64,000 nucleotides of DNA from Pseudomonas entomophila (GTDB lineage Bacteria > Pseudomonadota > Gammaproteobacteria > Pseudomonadales > Pseudomonadaceae). The DNA is taken from the NCBI RefSeq assembly GCF_018417595.1, contig NZ_CP070982.1:5321001-5385000 (forward strand), read 5' to 3'. Under the pieces are notes generated by a model that worked only from the letters and a program-made list of their open reading frames with translations, did not search any database and was not told the DNA's origin. The number at the start of each line of letters is the position of its first letter. Within the stretch, counting starts at the first letter, position 1. The translations under genes were made by a program, and so were the position numbers. Positions 11,245-21,576 of this stretch are shown in pieces.

Positions 11245-12227
11245 GGGTTGGCGCTCCAGCCGCCGGCCGGCGCGTCGAAGCGCCAGACGATCGGCCGCGC
11301 CTCGCCATCCACACGCGGACGATCATTGTTGTCGATACCGATCCAGGCACCGCGCTTGTCGATCACCAGCGCTTCGGCCAGGCCGTAGGGCTGCGTGTAG
11401 CGCCGCGACTCGACCAGGGCATCGGCGGCGAATGACCAGCAGCGTTCGACCTCACCCGTTTCAGTATCGCGGCGGCAAATCCGGTAGGCGTTGCGTTCGA
11501 GGGTGAACAGCTTGCCCTCGAACCAAGCCAGGTCGGCAAAGTCCCGCGATACCGGACGGGCCTCCGGAAATTGCGGCGGTTGCATCTCGACGCCGGCTTC
11601 ACTGAGCAGCACGCAACTGCGCCCGCAGGTCCATACCGATTGCTGGCGCTGTACGGCAAGCAGGCCGCGACGCTCGCGCTCGGCGGCCAGCCACAGGCGG
11701 TCGCCCGCCGGGTTGATCGCCAGCCCTTCGAACAGTGCATTGAAGTGCAGCAGCATGCCGCTGCCCCGCGCCTGGCGGACCATGGCCTGGTCGATCCTCA
11801 GCCAGTTCGGCTCGCCGTCGACCGGCAATTGCAGCACGGCGGCATGGGCCTCGCTGACCACATAGAGGTTGTCGGCCTGGTCGCAGGTAATGCCCTCCAG
11901 ATCCAGAGAGCCACCGCGGAGATACGACGCCGCCCAGTTGCGCGACTTCAAACCCCATGGCAAGCCGGTGTCCGGCACGTCCGGCGGGGTGAAGACCAGT
12001 GGCTGGGCGCTCCAGGTCGCATTGTCCTGATCCAGCCGATAGATGCGCTCGTCATCCCGGTCGGAGACCGCCCACAGCGCACCCCGGCACCAGGCCAGGC
12101 CCGACAGGTTGCCGCCGCGCATGCCATCGACGGCGTGCTCACTGGTGAGCTTGAGCTCCGGCCAGTTGCCCGCCTGGGCCTGCAGGGCGAACAACGCCAG
12201 GCAGGTTGCCAGGAGCAGCCGAATCAA
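11241..12227 (-). CDS. Secreted phytase-like esterase family protein
   Basis: A 328-residue protein with a cleavable signal peptide (about 1-19, ending AQA). It belongs to the 'esterase-like activity of phytase' beta-propeller family: repeated strands such as GLAWCRGALWAVSDRDDERIY, DLEGITCD, FEGLAINPAGDRLWLAAER and DLAWFEGKLFTLER. It probably acts in the periplasm. The start overlaps the parE stop (ATGA) and its own stop overlaps the retropepsin start, so it sits inside the parE-parC transcription unit. True substrate unknown. Confidence 0.85.
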
Positions 12228-14128
12228 ACCGTGACCTCGGCCAGGTTGCCATTGGCTTCCAGCCAGCTCTTGCGGTCACCGGCGCGCTTCTTGGCCAGAA
12301 GCTTGTCCATCAGCTCGCAGGTCGCCTGCACGTCGTCCAGCGTGAGCTGGACCAGGCGACGGGTGTTCGGGTCCATGGTGGTCTCGCGCAGCTGCGGCGG
12401 GTTCATCTCACCCAGGCCCTTGAATCGGGTGACCTGGGGCTTGCCGCGCTTCTTCTCGGCGACCAGGCGATCGAGGATGCCATCGCGCTCGGCTTCGTCC
12501 AGGGCGTAGTAGATCTCCTTGCCCAGGTCGATGCGGTACAGCGGTGGCATGGCCACATAGACATGGCCGGCCTCGACCAGCGGGCGGAAATGCTGGACGA
12601 ACAGCGCGCACAGCAACGTGGCGATGTGCAGGCCGTCGGAGTCGGCGTCGGCGAGGATGCAGACCTTGCCGTAGCGCAGTTGCGAGAGGTCGGTGGCGCC
12701 CGGGTCGACGCCGATGGCCACGGCAATATTGTGCACTTCCTGGCTGGCCAGGACTTCACCGCCATCGACTTCCCAGGTGTTGAGGATCTTGCCGCGCAGC
12801 GGCAGGATCGCCTGGAATTCCTTGTCCCGTGCCTGCTTGGCGGAGCCACCGGCCGAGTCACCCTCGACCAGGAACAGTTCGGCGCGCATTGGGTCCTGCC
12901 CTGCGCAGTCCGCCAGCTTGCCGGGCAGCGCCGGGCCCTGGGTGATGCGCTTGCGCTCGACCTTCTTGCTCGCTTTCAGGCGACGGCCGGCGTTACTGAT
13001 GGCCAGCTCCGCCAGTTGCATGCCCAGCTCGGGGTGAGCGTTGAGCCACAGGCTGAAGGCGTCCTTGACCACGCCAGAGACGAACGCCGCCGCCTCGCGG
13101 GACGACAGGCGCTCCTTGGTCTGGCCGGAGAACTGCGGCTCCTGCATCTTCATCGACAGCACGAAGCTGATGCGTTCCCAGACGTCCTCGGGCGCCAGCT
13201 TCACCCCACGCGGCAGCAGGTTGCGGAACTCGCAGAACTCGCGCATGGCGTCCAGCAGGCCTTGGCGCAGGCCGTTGACGTGGGTACCACCTTGCGCGGT
13301 GGGAATCAGGTTGACGTAGCTTTCCTGGATGCTGTCGCCTCCTTCGGGCAGCCACAGCAGGGCCCAGTCGACGGCCTCCTTGTTGCCGGCCAGGCTGCCG
13401 CAGAACGGCTCGTCGGGCAGGCGCTGGAACTCACTGACCGAGTCGACGAGATACGAACGAAGGCCGTCCTCGTAATGCCACTCGACCTTCTCGCCAGTGC
13501 CCTTGTCCTCGAAGCTGATGGACAGCCCCGGACACAGCACGGCCTTGGCCTTGAGCACATGCTTGAGGCGGCTGATGGAGAACTTCGGCGAGTCGAAGTA
13601 CTTCGGATCGGGGCTGAAGTACACGCTGGTGCCGGTGTTGCGCTTGCCGACGCTGCCGACCACTTCAAGCTCGCTGGCCTTGAAGCCATCGGCGAAGGTC
13701 ATCTGGTATTCGTTGCCGTCGCGCTTCACGCGTACGCGCACCTGGCTCGACAGGGCGTTGACCACCGAGATGCCGACACCGTGCAAGCCGCCGGAGAACT
13801 GATAGTTCTTGTTGGAGAACTTGCCGCCGGCGTGCAGCTTGGTGAGGATCAGTTCGACACCGGAAACGCCCTCTTCGGGGTGGATGTCCACCGGCATGCC
13901 GCGGCCATCGTCGCTGACTTCCAGCGAGTGGTCGGCGTGAAGGATGACCTGCACCGAACGGGCATGACCGGCCAGGGCTTCGTCGACACTGTTGTCGATG
14001 ACTTCCTGGGCCAGGTGGTTGGGCCGGCTGGTGTCGGTGTACATGCCCGGCCGCTTGCGGACCGGGTCAAGGCCCGAGAGGACTTCGATGGCGTCTGCGT
14101 TATAGGCGCTAGCGCTGGGATTGGCCAT
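12224..14128 (-). CDS. parE: DNA topoisomerase IV subunit B ParE
   Basis: ATPase subunit of topoisomerase IV. The 634-residue protein shows the GHKL ATP-binding motifs (EVIDNSVDEALAGHA, DDGRGMPVD, GGLHGVGISVVNALS), a transducer domain, and the Toprim motifs EGDSAGGSAKQ and DADSDG. GAGACCCC lies just before the ATG as ribosome binding site. It is followed, with a 4-nt overlap, by the esterase gene, so parE and parC are separated by two small genes on the same strand. Confidence 0.97.
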   Translation of the reverse strand: MANPSASAYNADAIEVLSGLDPVRKRPGMYTDTSRPNHLAQEVIDNSVDEALAGHARSVQVILHADHSLEVSDDGRGMPVDIHPEEGVSGVELILTKLHAGGKFSNKNYQFSGGLHGVGISVVNALSSQVRVRVKRDGNEYQMTFADGFKASELEVVGSVGKRNTGTSVYFSPDPKYFDSPKFSISRLKHVLKAKAVLCPGLSISFEDKGTGEKVEWHYEDGLRSYLVDSVSEFQRLPDEPFCGSLAGNKEAVDWALLWLPEGGDSIQESYVNLIPTAQGGTHVNGLRQGLLDAMREFCEFRNLLPRGVKLAPEDVWERISFVLSMKMQEPQFSGQTKERLSSREAAAFVSGVVKDAFSLWLNAHPELGMQLAELAISNAGRRLKASKKVERKRITQGPALPGKLADCAGQDPMRAELFLVEGDSAGGSAKQARDKEFQAILPLRGKILNTWEVDGGEVLASQEVHNIAVAIGVDPGATDLSQLRYGKVCILADADSDGLHIATLLCALFVQHFRPLVEAGHVYVAMPPLYRIDLGKEIYYALDEAERDGILDRLVAEKKRGKPQVTRFKGLGEMNPPQLRETTMDPNTRRLVQLTLDDVQATCELMDKLLAKKRAGDRKSWLEANGNLAEVTV

Positions 14129-14163
14129 GGGGTCTCGTCGTCAGTCTGGTGAATGCGAAAAAA

Positions 14164-14772
14164 TCAAAATACAGAAAAATCCAGCGCCGCATACTGCCCG
14201 CGGGCAATCCCGGCGAACGCCAGCAGGGCCGGCAGCTGTTCGGCGAAGCCCTGGTAGCTGTGGTCGCCGCCGGCCTGGATGCGCAGGGAGCAAGCACGGT
14301 AATAACGCTCGGCCTGGCGATAGTCCAGTGTTTCATCGGCGGTCTGCAACCACACTTGATAGCGGCTGGCGTCCTGTGGCGGCGGCACTTCCAGTTCGGC
14401 CAATGCCTCCACGTGGTCGTGGGTCAGCTCCCAGGCCTCGTCGGTATAGAGGTTGCGCTGGGTGCCGAGGTAGCCGTCGAACAGGCGATGCGGCGCGACC
14501 GCCGGGTTGACCAGCAAGGCCTTGAGCCCGTGGCGCTCGGCCAGATGGGTGGCATAGTAGCCGCCGAGGGAGCTGCCGACCAGCAGCGGCGCGCCCAGCT
14601 CACCGATGGCTGCCTCCAGCTGGGCGATAGCCTGGCGCGGATGGTGGTGCAGGGCCGGGACGCGCAGTTGGTCGGCCAGGCCGAGCTGCTGCATCACCGC
14701 CTCGAGCTGACGGGCCTTCTTCGACAGCGGCGAGCTGTTGAAGCCATGGATATAGAGGATGGAACCCGACAT
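14164..14772 (-). CDS. yqiA: YqiA-type alpha/beta hydrolase (esterase)
   Basis: A 202-residue cytoplasmic esterase of the YqiA/UPF0227 family. The fold begins ILYIHGFNSSP, the nucleophile elbow is GSSLGGYYA (Ser at about residue 70), and the catalytic His is near the C terminus (GGDHSYQGF). I place the start at the ATG at 14772 (MSGSILYIHG) with GGGGG 4 nt upstream; an upstream in-frame start reaching 14919 would run into the neighbouring repeat. It lies between cpdA and parE as in E. coli. Confidence 0.92.
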   Translation of the reverse strand: MSGSILYIHGFNSSPLSKKARQLEAVMQQLGLADQLRVPALHHHPRQAIAQLEAAIGELGAPLLVGSSLGGYYATHLAERHGLKALLVNPAVAPHRLFDGYLGTQRNLYTDEAWELTHDHVEALAELEVPPPQDASRYQVWLQTADETLDYRQAERYYRACSLRIQAGGDHSYQGFAEQLPALLAFAGIARGQYAALDFSVF

Positions 14773-14874
14773 GCTGCCCCCGGACGCAAAGATGCGCAGT
14801 GTAGCGCGTTCGAAGGGCATTGGCGCAGCGTGGGGATTTTCGCGACGAAGACTGCAAATGGTGCATCGCGCTTC

Positions 14875-14959
14875 TGTAGGAGCGGGTTTACCCGCGAACA
14901 CCGGCGCAGCCGGTGCCAAGCACCGCGGTGCCTTCTTCGCGGGTAAACCCGCTCCTACA
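14875..14959. repeat. REP/REPIN inverted pair
   Basis: Perfect 24-bp arms (14875-14898, 14936-14959) beginning TGTAGGAGCGGGTTTACCC. The spacer CACCGGCGCAGCCGGTGCCAA nearly equals the spacer of the pair at 7418-7502 although the arms differ. It lies between cpdA and yqiA on the same strand. Confidence 0.85.
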
Positions 14960-14968
14960 AGCAGCCTC

Positions 14969-15772
14969 TCAATACCCCGGGCTGTCGAAATCCAGCTTCA
15001 CCTCGAAATCGAGCGCCCGTTCCACCCCGGTTTCCAACCGCCCGTCGTCATGCAGCCGCAGCCAGCGATAACCTGGCTGTTCCTCGCTCACCTTGAAATC
15101 TTCGCTGCGGGGCGCGAACTGAATGCAGGTAGACGGTGTGGCGAGGTAACGGACGCCGTCGCATACCTCATCCCATTCCTGATGGATATGCCCCCAGAGC
15201 ACGGCTTTCACCTGTGGATAACGTTTGAGCCGCCGCAACAGCTCATCGGCATTGCGCAAACCGATCGGCGCGATCCAGGCGCAACCGATATCCACCGGCT
15301 GGTGGTGGCAGCACACCAGGCAATGGCGTTCGCCGGCATCGGCCAGTGCCTGGTCCAGCACCGCCAGTTGATCGTCCGCCAACAACCCGAACGTGGCGCC
15401 GACCACCGCCGAATCGAGCATGACGATGCGCCATTGACCAATGTCGGTCACGGCCTGCACCAGTTCCGGCGCCACGGTCTGCATCACCTGGGCTTCGTCA
15501 TGGTTGCCTGGCAACCAGCGCGAAGGGGCGCCGAACACCGCCGTCATCTGACGGAAAGCAGCGTAGGAAGCTTCGCTGGCGTCCTGGGAGAGGTCGCCCG
15601 TGCACAGCAGCAAGTCGATGCGAGGCTGCTCGCGCAAGACCTGGCCGACCACATGCCCCAGGCTGTTTCGGGTATTGAGGCCCAGCAGGCTGCCTGCCGG
15701 GTCGGCGAACAGGTGGGCGTCGGTCAGTTGCACCACGTGAACGGGTGACGGAGGCGAAAGTGATTGCGGCAA
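14969..15772 (-). CDS. cpdA: 3',5'-cyclic-AMP phosphodiesterase CpdA
   Basis: Class III cAMP phosphodiesterase that hydrolyses cAMP to AMP and tunes Vfr/Crp-type signalling. The 267-residue protein has the calcineurin-like metal sites in order: QLTDAHLF (D-x-H), CTGDLSQD (GD), PGNHDE (GNHD), CCHHQP and GHIHQEWD (GHxH). It starts with TTG at 15772; this start is supported by GAGGAG 7 nt upstream, and no better ATG exists. Conserved neighbours are yqiA downstream and the DUF1249 gene upstream. Confidence 0.95.
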   Translation of the reverse strand: MPQSLSPPSPVHVVQLTDAHLFADPAGSLLGLNTRNSLGHVVGQVLREQPRIDLLLCTGDLSQDASEASYAAFRQMTAVFGAPSRWLPGNHDEAQVMQTVAPELVQAVTDIGQWRIVMLDSAVVGATFGLLADDQLAVLDQALADAGERHCLVCCHHQPVDIGCAWIAPIGLRNADELLRRLKRYPQVKAVLWGHIHQEWDEVCDGVRYLATPSTCIQFAPRSEDFKVSEEQPGYRWLRLHDDGRLETGVERALDFEVKLDFDSPGY

Positions 15773-15857
15773 CGGCCGTCTCCTCGAACGGATTCAGCAC
15801 GGATTATGGCGGGGGATCGGTTGCGAGCAAATACTCGGAACCGACCTGCATCACATT

Positions 15858-16310
15858 TCAGCGCACGGCTTCCAGCTCATGGCCGCAAGCCAGGCAGTGG
15901 CTCAGCCATTCACCGAGGAACAGGTTGAGCTGGGCCTTTTCGTCCGGCTGGTGCATCGCCGTGTTGGGGTACGGGTAGATGCTGCGCAGGCGGCGAGTAT
16001 GCTCGGCACTGACGACCTCGGCCATGCGCGCGTCGTGATACACCTGTACCTCCAGTGCCGGCACCGGCAGCCACGGCAGGCTGTGTTCCTGGCGCACCCG
16101 CAGCGTGGTGGTGTAGGGGCAGGCCAGCACCACATCGAGCACCAGCACACCGAGCATCTGGTCGCCCTGGGTCATGCCGATGCGCCGCGAGCTTTGCGTG
16201 GTGCGCATCTCCGGCAGCAGGCGCATCAGGCGGGCATAGTTGGCCTCGCAGGCGGTCTGCAGCCCGACCAGGTCGACCCGATAGCGCTCGCGCAGCAGGT
16301 TCACTTCCAC
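15858..16310 (-). CDS. DUF1249 (YqiB-like) protein
   Basis: A cytoplasmic protein of about 150 residues, DUF1249 family, the equivalent of E. coli YqiB by both sequence type and position between nudF and cpdA. Recognisable parts are ERYRVDLVGLQTACEANYARL at the N terminus (shown only in part as a family signature) and NLFLGEWLSHCLACGHE at the C terminus with two Cys residues. The start is uncertain: GTG at 16310 or 16304 fits the family and lies near GAGG, while the ATG at 16346 has no ribosome binding site. The gene overlaps the nudF end by about 10 nt. Function unknown. Confidence 0.85.
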   Translation of the reverse strand: MEVNLLRERYRVDLVGLQTACEANYARLMRLLPEMRTTQSSRRIGMTQGDQMLGVLVLDVVLACPYTTTLRVRQEHSLPWLPVPALEVQVYHDARMAEVVSAEHTRRLRSIYPYPNTAMHQPDEKAQLNLFLGEWLSHCLACGHELEAVR

Positions 16311-16921
16311 ATACCTCGGACTTCGTCGCGGTTCAGTGCCAGCCATTGCAGGGCGATGATCGTGGCCGCGTTGTGAATCTTGCCATCGCGCACAGCTTGC
16401 AATGCATCCTCGAATGCCCAGACGCGCACCCGGATATCTTCGCTCTCTTCTTCGAGACCATGCAGGCCGCCCGCACCTTCACTCTCGCAACGCCCCAGGT
16501 AGAGATGGACAAATTCGTCGCTGCCGCCGGGTGACGGGAAGTACTTGGTGATCGGCCAGAGCGCCTTGAACGTCAGGCCTGCTTCTTCCTCACCTTCGCG
16601 CCGGGCAACTTCTTCAGGGTCTTCCCCCTCCTTGTCGATCAGCCCAGCCACCATTTCGATGAGCCAAGGGTTGTCGACCTTGTCCAGGGCACCCACGCGG
16701 AACTGCTCGATCAGCACCACCTCGTCGCGCTGCGGATCGTAGGGCAGCACGCAGACGGCGTCATGCCGCACGAACAGCTCGCGGGTGAATTCACGGCTCA
16801 TGCCACCTGCGAACAGTTCGTGACGCAGATGCAGCTTGTCCAGCTTGTAGAAGCCCTTGAACAACTGCTCGCGCCGGGCGATTTCGACTTTCTGGGGCGC
16901 TGAATTCAACGTGTCCGTCAT
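16301..16921 (-). CDS. nudF: ADP-ribose diphosphatase NudF
   Basis: A Nudix hydrolase of 206 residues that splits ADP-ribose to AMP and ribose 5-phosphate. The Nudix box lies at residues 93-116 (GLIDKEGE ... RREGEEEAGL); it keeps the metal-binding RE-x2-EE residues but has 6 rather than 5 residues between the first Gly and Glu. GAGGAG lies 5 nt before the ATG. First gene of the minus-strand nudF - DUF1249 - cpdA - yqiA - parE run, which E. coli also has. Confidence 0.94.
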   Translation of the reverse strand: MTDTLNSAPQKVEIARREQLFKGFYKLDKLHLRHELFAGGMSREFTRELFVRHDAVCVLPYDPQRDEVVLIEQFRVGALDKVDNPWLIEMVAGLIDKEGEDPEEVARREGEEEAGLTFKALWPITKYFPSPGGSDEFVHLYLGRCESEGAGGLHGLEEESEDIRVRVWAFEDALQAVRDGKIHNAATIIALQWLALNRDEVRGMWK

Positions 16922-17106
16922 GCAAACTCCTCATTACCTCGATTACCGCATCGCGCAATCCTACTCTGCGCGCCGCGCGGTTTCATCACTTTCCGCCGAC
17001 CGTTCGGGCAGCCGGGACAGGCGCGCCACTCTCTGTTAGCTTAGTGGCGAACTGAAGGCCGCGCAGGCGGTCCAAGGCCGATCATCACCGTTGTGCAAGG
17101 ATCAAC

Positions 17107-17853
17107 ATGAGGCTAGTCAAACTGACTTGCGTGGCCGCCCTGGCCCTGGCGCTCGGCGCCTGCCAGAGCCTGTTCACGCCCAACTACCGGGCGCCGCTGG
17201 AGGTCAAGCGCGAAGCCTGGGAACACCTCAAGCCCGGCTGCAGCGAAAGCGACTGCCCGCTGGTCAACATCGACGTGGTGCACTTCCCGGCCCTGCCCAA
17301 GCTCGACGCCATCGTCGAAAAGCGCTTGTTGCAGCTGACCGAGGACAACCAGCGCGGTACCCCGCCGACCTCGCTGCAGATGTATGAACAGCAGTACCTG
17401 GCCCAGGCCGACAAGCGCAACAGCAGCTACCTGCAAGCCAAGGTACGCGAACAGCATGACGGCCTGGTGATCATCGAGCTGTCCAGCTACCTCGACAGCG
17501 GCGGCGCCCACGGCATGCCCGGGCGCGGCTTCATCAACTACTCGCGCAAACTGGACAAGGTGCTGACGCTGCAGGACATGCTGGTGCCCGGCCAGGAAGC
17601 GACGTTCTGGAAGACCGCCGAGGAATCCCACCGCGCCTGGCTGATCAGTACCGGCATGGACAAGGACCCGGAGTTCGTCAAGACCTGGCCGTTCAAGCAG
17701 TCGCCGCACATCGCCCTGACCTACGGCGCGGTGGTGATCAAGTACGAGGTCTACGCCATCGCCCCGTATTCCATGGGCCACGTCGAGCTGAAGATCCCCT
17801 ACCCGCGCCTCAACGGCGTGATCAAGCCTGAGCTGTTTCCCGGCCGCGGCTGA
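17107..17853 (+). CDS. RsiV-like (DUF3298/DUF4163) lipoprotein
   Basis: A 248-residue predicted lipoprotein with signal peptide MRLVKLTCVAALALA and lipobox LGAC (Cys19). The rest resembles RsiV/DUF3298 proteins (SYLDSGGAHGMPGRGFINYS, LTLQDMLVPG, IALTYGAVVIKYEVYAIAPYSMG seen in part), which fold around a PdaC-like domain; in Gram-negatives these are envelope lipoproteins without a known sigma factor partner. AAGGA lies 5 nt before the ATG. Its last 32 nt overlap the end of cytX on the other strand. An inverted repeat CGCCACT-12 nt-AGTGGCG (17024-17049) lies in its upstream region. Confidence 0.82.
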   Translation: MRLVKLTCVAALALALGACQSLFTPNYRAPLEVKREAWEHLKPGCSESDCPLVNIDVVHFPALPKLDAIVEKRLLQLTEDNQRGTPPTSLQMYEQQYLAQADKRNSSYLQAKVREQHDGLVIIELSSYLDSGGAHGMPGRGFINYSRKLDKVLTLQDMLVPGQEATFWKTAEESHRAWLISTGMDKDPEFVKTWPFKQSPHIALTYGAVVIKYEVYAIAPYSMGHVELKIPYPRLNGVIKPELFPGRG

Positions 17854-19105
17854 GCGCTAGCACCAGGTGCAGCCCCCCTGCCAGCAGCAATGCCGGCAGG
17901 GTCGCCCCCACCTCCGGCGCCATGTTCGCCATCAGGTGATAGGCTGCCACCCCCACCGCCCAGGCCAGCAGCGCCTGCCAGTGCAGCCCCTCCACCACTG
18001 CCGGCAGGCGGCGGCGACGGACCACGAAGTGGTCCACCAGCACCACGCCGAACAATGGCGCGAATACCGAGCCGATCAGCAGCAGGAAGTTCTGGTACTG
18101 GGCCAGCGGCGCCAGCAGGGCGATCAGCGTGCACAGCACGCCGATGGCCAAGGCCAGGTGCTCGACCTTCAGCTTGATCAACAGCCCAGTGGAAACCGCT
18201 GCGGAATGGATGTCGGCGAAGGCGTTCTCCGACTCGTCCAGCAGGATCAACAGCAACGGAATACCCAGCCCGGCACCAGCCAGCGCCAGCAACAACGCAT
18301 TCACCTCACCGCTCGGCGCGAACGCCAGGGTGTAGGCCACGCCCAGGCTCATCAGCCAGGCATTGCCGATGAAAAAGCCCAGCGCCGTGCCGCCGAACAC
18401 CCGGCTGGCGCGCTGGCCGAAGCGCGAATAGTCGGCGATCAGCGGCAACCACGACAACGGCATGGCGATGACGATGTCGAAGCCTACGGCCTGGGACAGC
18501 GAGCCATCCCCCGGGCGCTGCCACAGTCCGGCCAGGTCGGCCTTGGCGAACAGGTTCCAGGTCAGCCACAGGCAGGCGCCCAAGAGCAACCAGATGCCCC
18601 ATTTGCGCAGCACCTTGCGCACGAACGCCAATGGCCCGCTGACCGCCAGCAAGGTGGCCAGGGCGCCAAAGCACAATGTCCACAACAACGGGCTGCTCCA
18701 ACTGCTGCTTTCTCCGAATGCGCGTGTACCCAGCAGGCTGGCGGCGTCGCGCATGACGATGATTTCGAACGAACCCCAGCCGATCAATTGCAGCAGGTTG
18801 AGCAAGGCCGGCAGGCGCGCGCCATGGCGGCCCAGGGTCAAGCGCAGGCTGCCCATCGCCGACAGCCCGGTGTCGCTGCCGATCACACCGGCCGCCGCGA
18901 GCAATAGCACACCCACCGCCGTGCCAAGCGTGATCGCCAGGACCGAGCCGGCCAGGCCCAGGCCCGGCGCCAGCAGGCCGCCGACCTGCAGGACCATCAG
19001 GCCGATGCCAAGGGAAAACCACAGCGAGAACAAGTCGCGGGCGCCGAACTGGCGGTGGTGGGAGGGGACCGGGTGGTCGGGGGAGAAATGGCTGGGTGCT
19101 GTCAT
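17822..19105 (-). CDS. cytX: Hydroxymethylpyrimidine transporter CytX
   Basis: A 427-residue purine/cytosine-permease-type (NCS1) transporter with about 12 membrane segments. The CytX subfamily is predicted to import the thiamin pyrimidine precursor HMP, and its position downstream of thiC, which makes that same HMP phosphate, supports this. Start at the ATG at 19105 (MTAPSHFSPDHP); the extension upstream to 19210 has no family match and runs through a repeat. It is probably read through from the TPP-riboswitch-controlled thiC transcript (165 nt gap). Confidence 0.86.
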   Translation of the reverse strand: MTAPSHFSPDHPVPSHHRQFGARDLFSLWFSLGIGLMVLQVGGLLAPGLGLAGSVLAITLGTAVGVLLLAAAGVIGSDTGLSAMGSLRLTLGRHGARLPALLNLLQLIGWGSFEIIVMRDAASLLGTRAFGESSSWSSPLLWTLCFGALATLLAVSGPLAFVRKVLRKWGIWLLLGACLWLTWNLFAKADLAGLWQRPGDGSLSQAVGFDIVIAMPLSWLPLIADYSRFGQRASRVFGGTALGFFIGNAWLMSLGVAYTLAFAPSGEVNALLLALAGAGLGIPLLLILLDESENAFADIHSAAVSTGLLIKLKVEHLALAIGVLCTLIALLAPLAQYQNFLLLIGSVFAPLFGVVLVDHFVVRRRRLPAVVEGLHWQALLAWAVGVAAYHLMANMAPEVGATLPALLLAGGLHLVLALSRGRETAQA

Positions 19106-19158
19106 GGAAGGCTCGCCGGAATATTGGAGTTGTGGCTGGCGAGGACTGCGTCCTCGTA

Positions 19159-19240
19159 TCGCGACACAAGGCCGCTCCCACAGGATCCGCGCATGACTTG
19201 GGCCATACACGGGACCTGTGGGAGCGGCCTTGTGCCGCGA
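19159..19240. repeat. REP/REPIN inverted pair between thiC and cytX
   Basis: Inverted arms TCGCGACACAAGGCCGCTCC (19159 onward) and its near-complement ending GGCCTTGTGCCGCGA (to 19240), with one mismatch per arm. It sits in the only gap between thiC and cytX and could weaken read-through or protect the upstream mRNA. Confidence 0.75.
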
Positions 19241-19270
19241 AAGGGCCGCGACGCGGCCCCCAAGGTTTAC

Positions 19271-21410
<2,140 letters not shown>

Positions 21411-21420
21411 GAACATGCGC

Positions 21421-21450
21421 AGTCTAGACTGGAGTGGCCGGCAAAGCCAA
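21421..21450 (-). promoter_or_regulatory. Candidate sigma-70 promoter of thiC
   Basis: On the minus strand TTGGCT (21450-21445), 18 nt, TAGACT (21426-21421). Predicted start near 21414 puts the riboswitch at the very 5' end of the transcript. Confidence 0.55.
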
Positions 21451-21490
21451 GCGGGTAGATCCGGGGGTGATAAATGGCACAAGCGGCGGA

Positions 21491-21519
21491 TTGTTGAGGA
21501 CGGCGTGCGGCACTACACT
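21491..21519 (+). promoter_or_regulatory. Weak candidate promoter of tolC
   Basis: TTGTTG (21491-21496), 17 nt, TACACT (21514-21519), about 57 nt before the tolC start. The match is modest. Confidence 0.3.
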
Positions 21520-21576
21520 GGCGCATCGCTCGATACCCGACAGTACAGTAAATAAAATTTGATCAAGGATTGCCCT

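Noticed and set aside
12206-14152. Long plus-strand open frame (648 codons) opposite parE
   Set aside because: It is the high-GC shadow of parE: His/Gln/Val-rich, no family match and no ribosome binding site.
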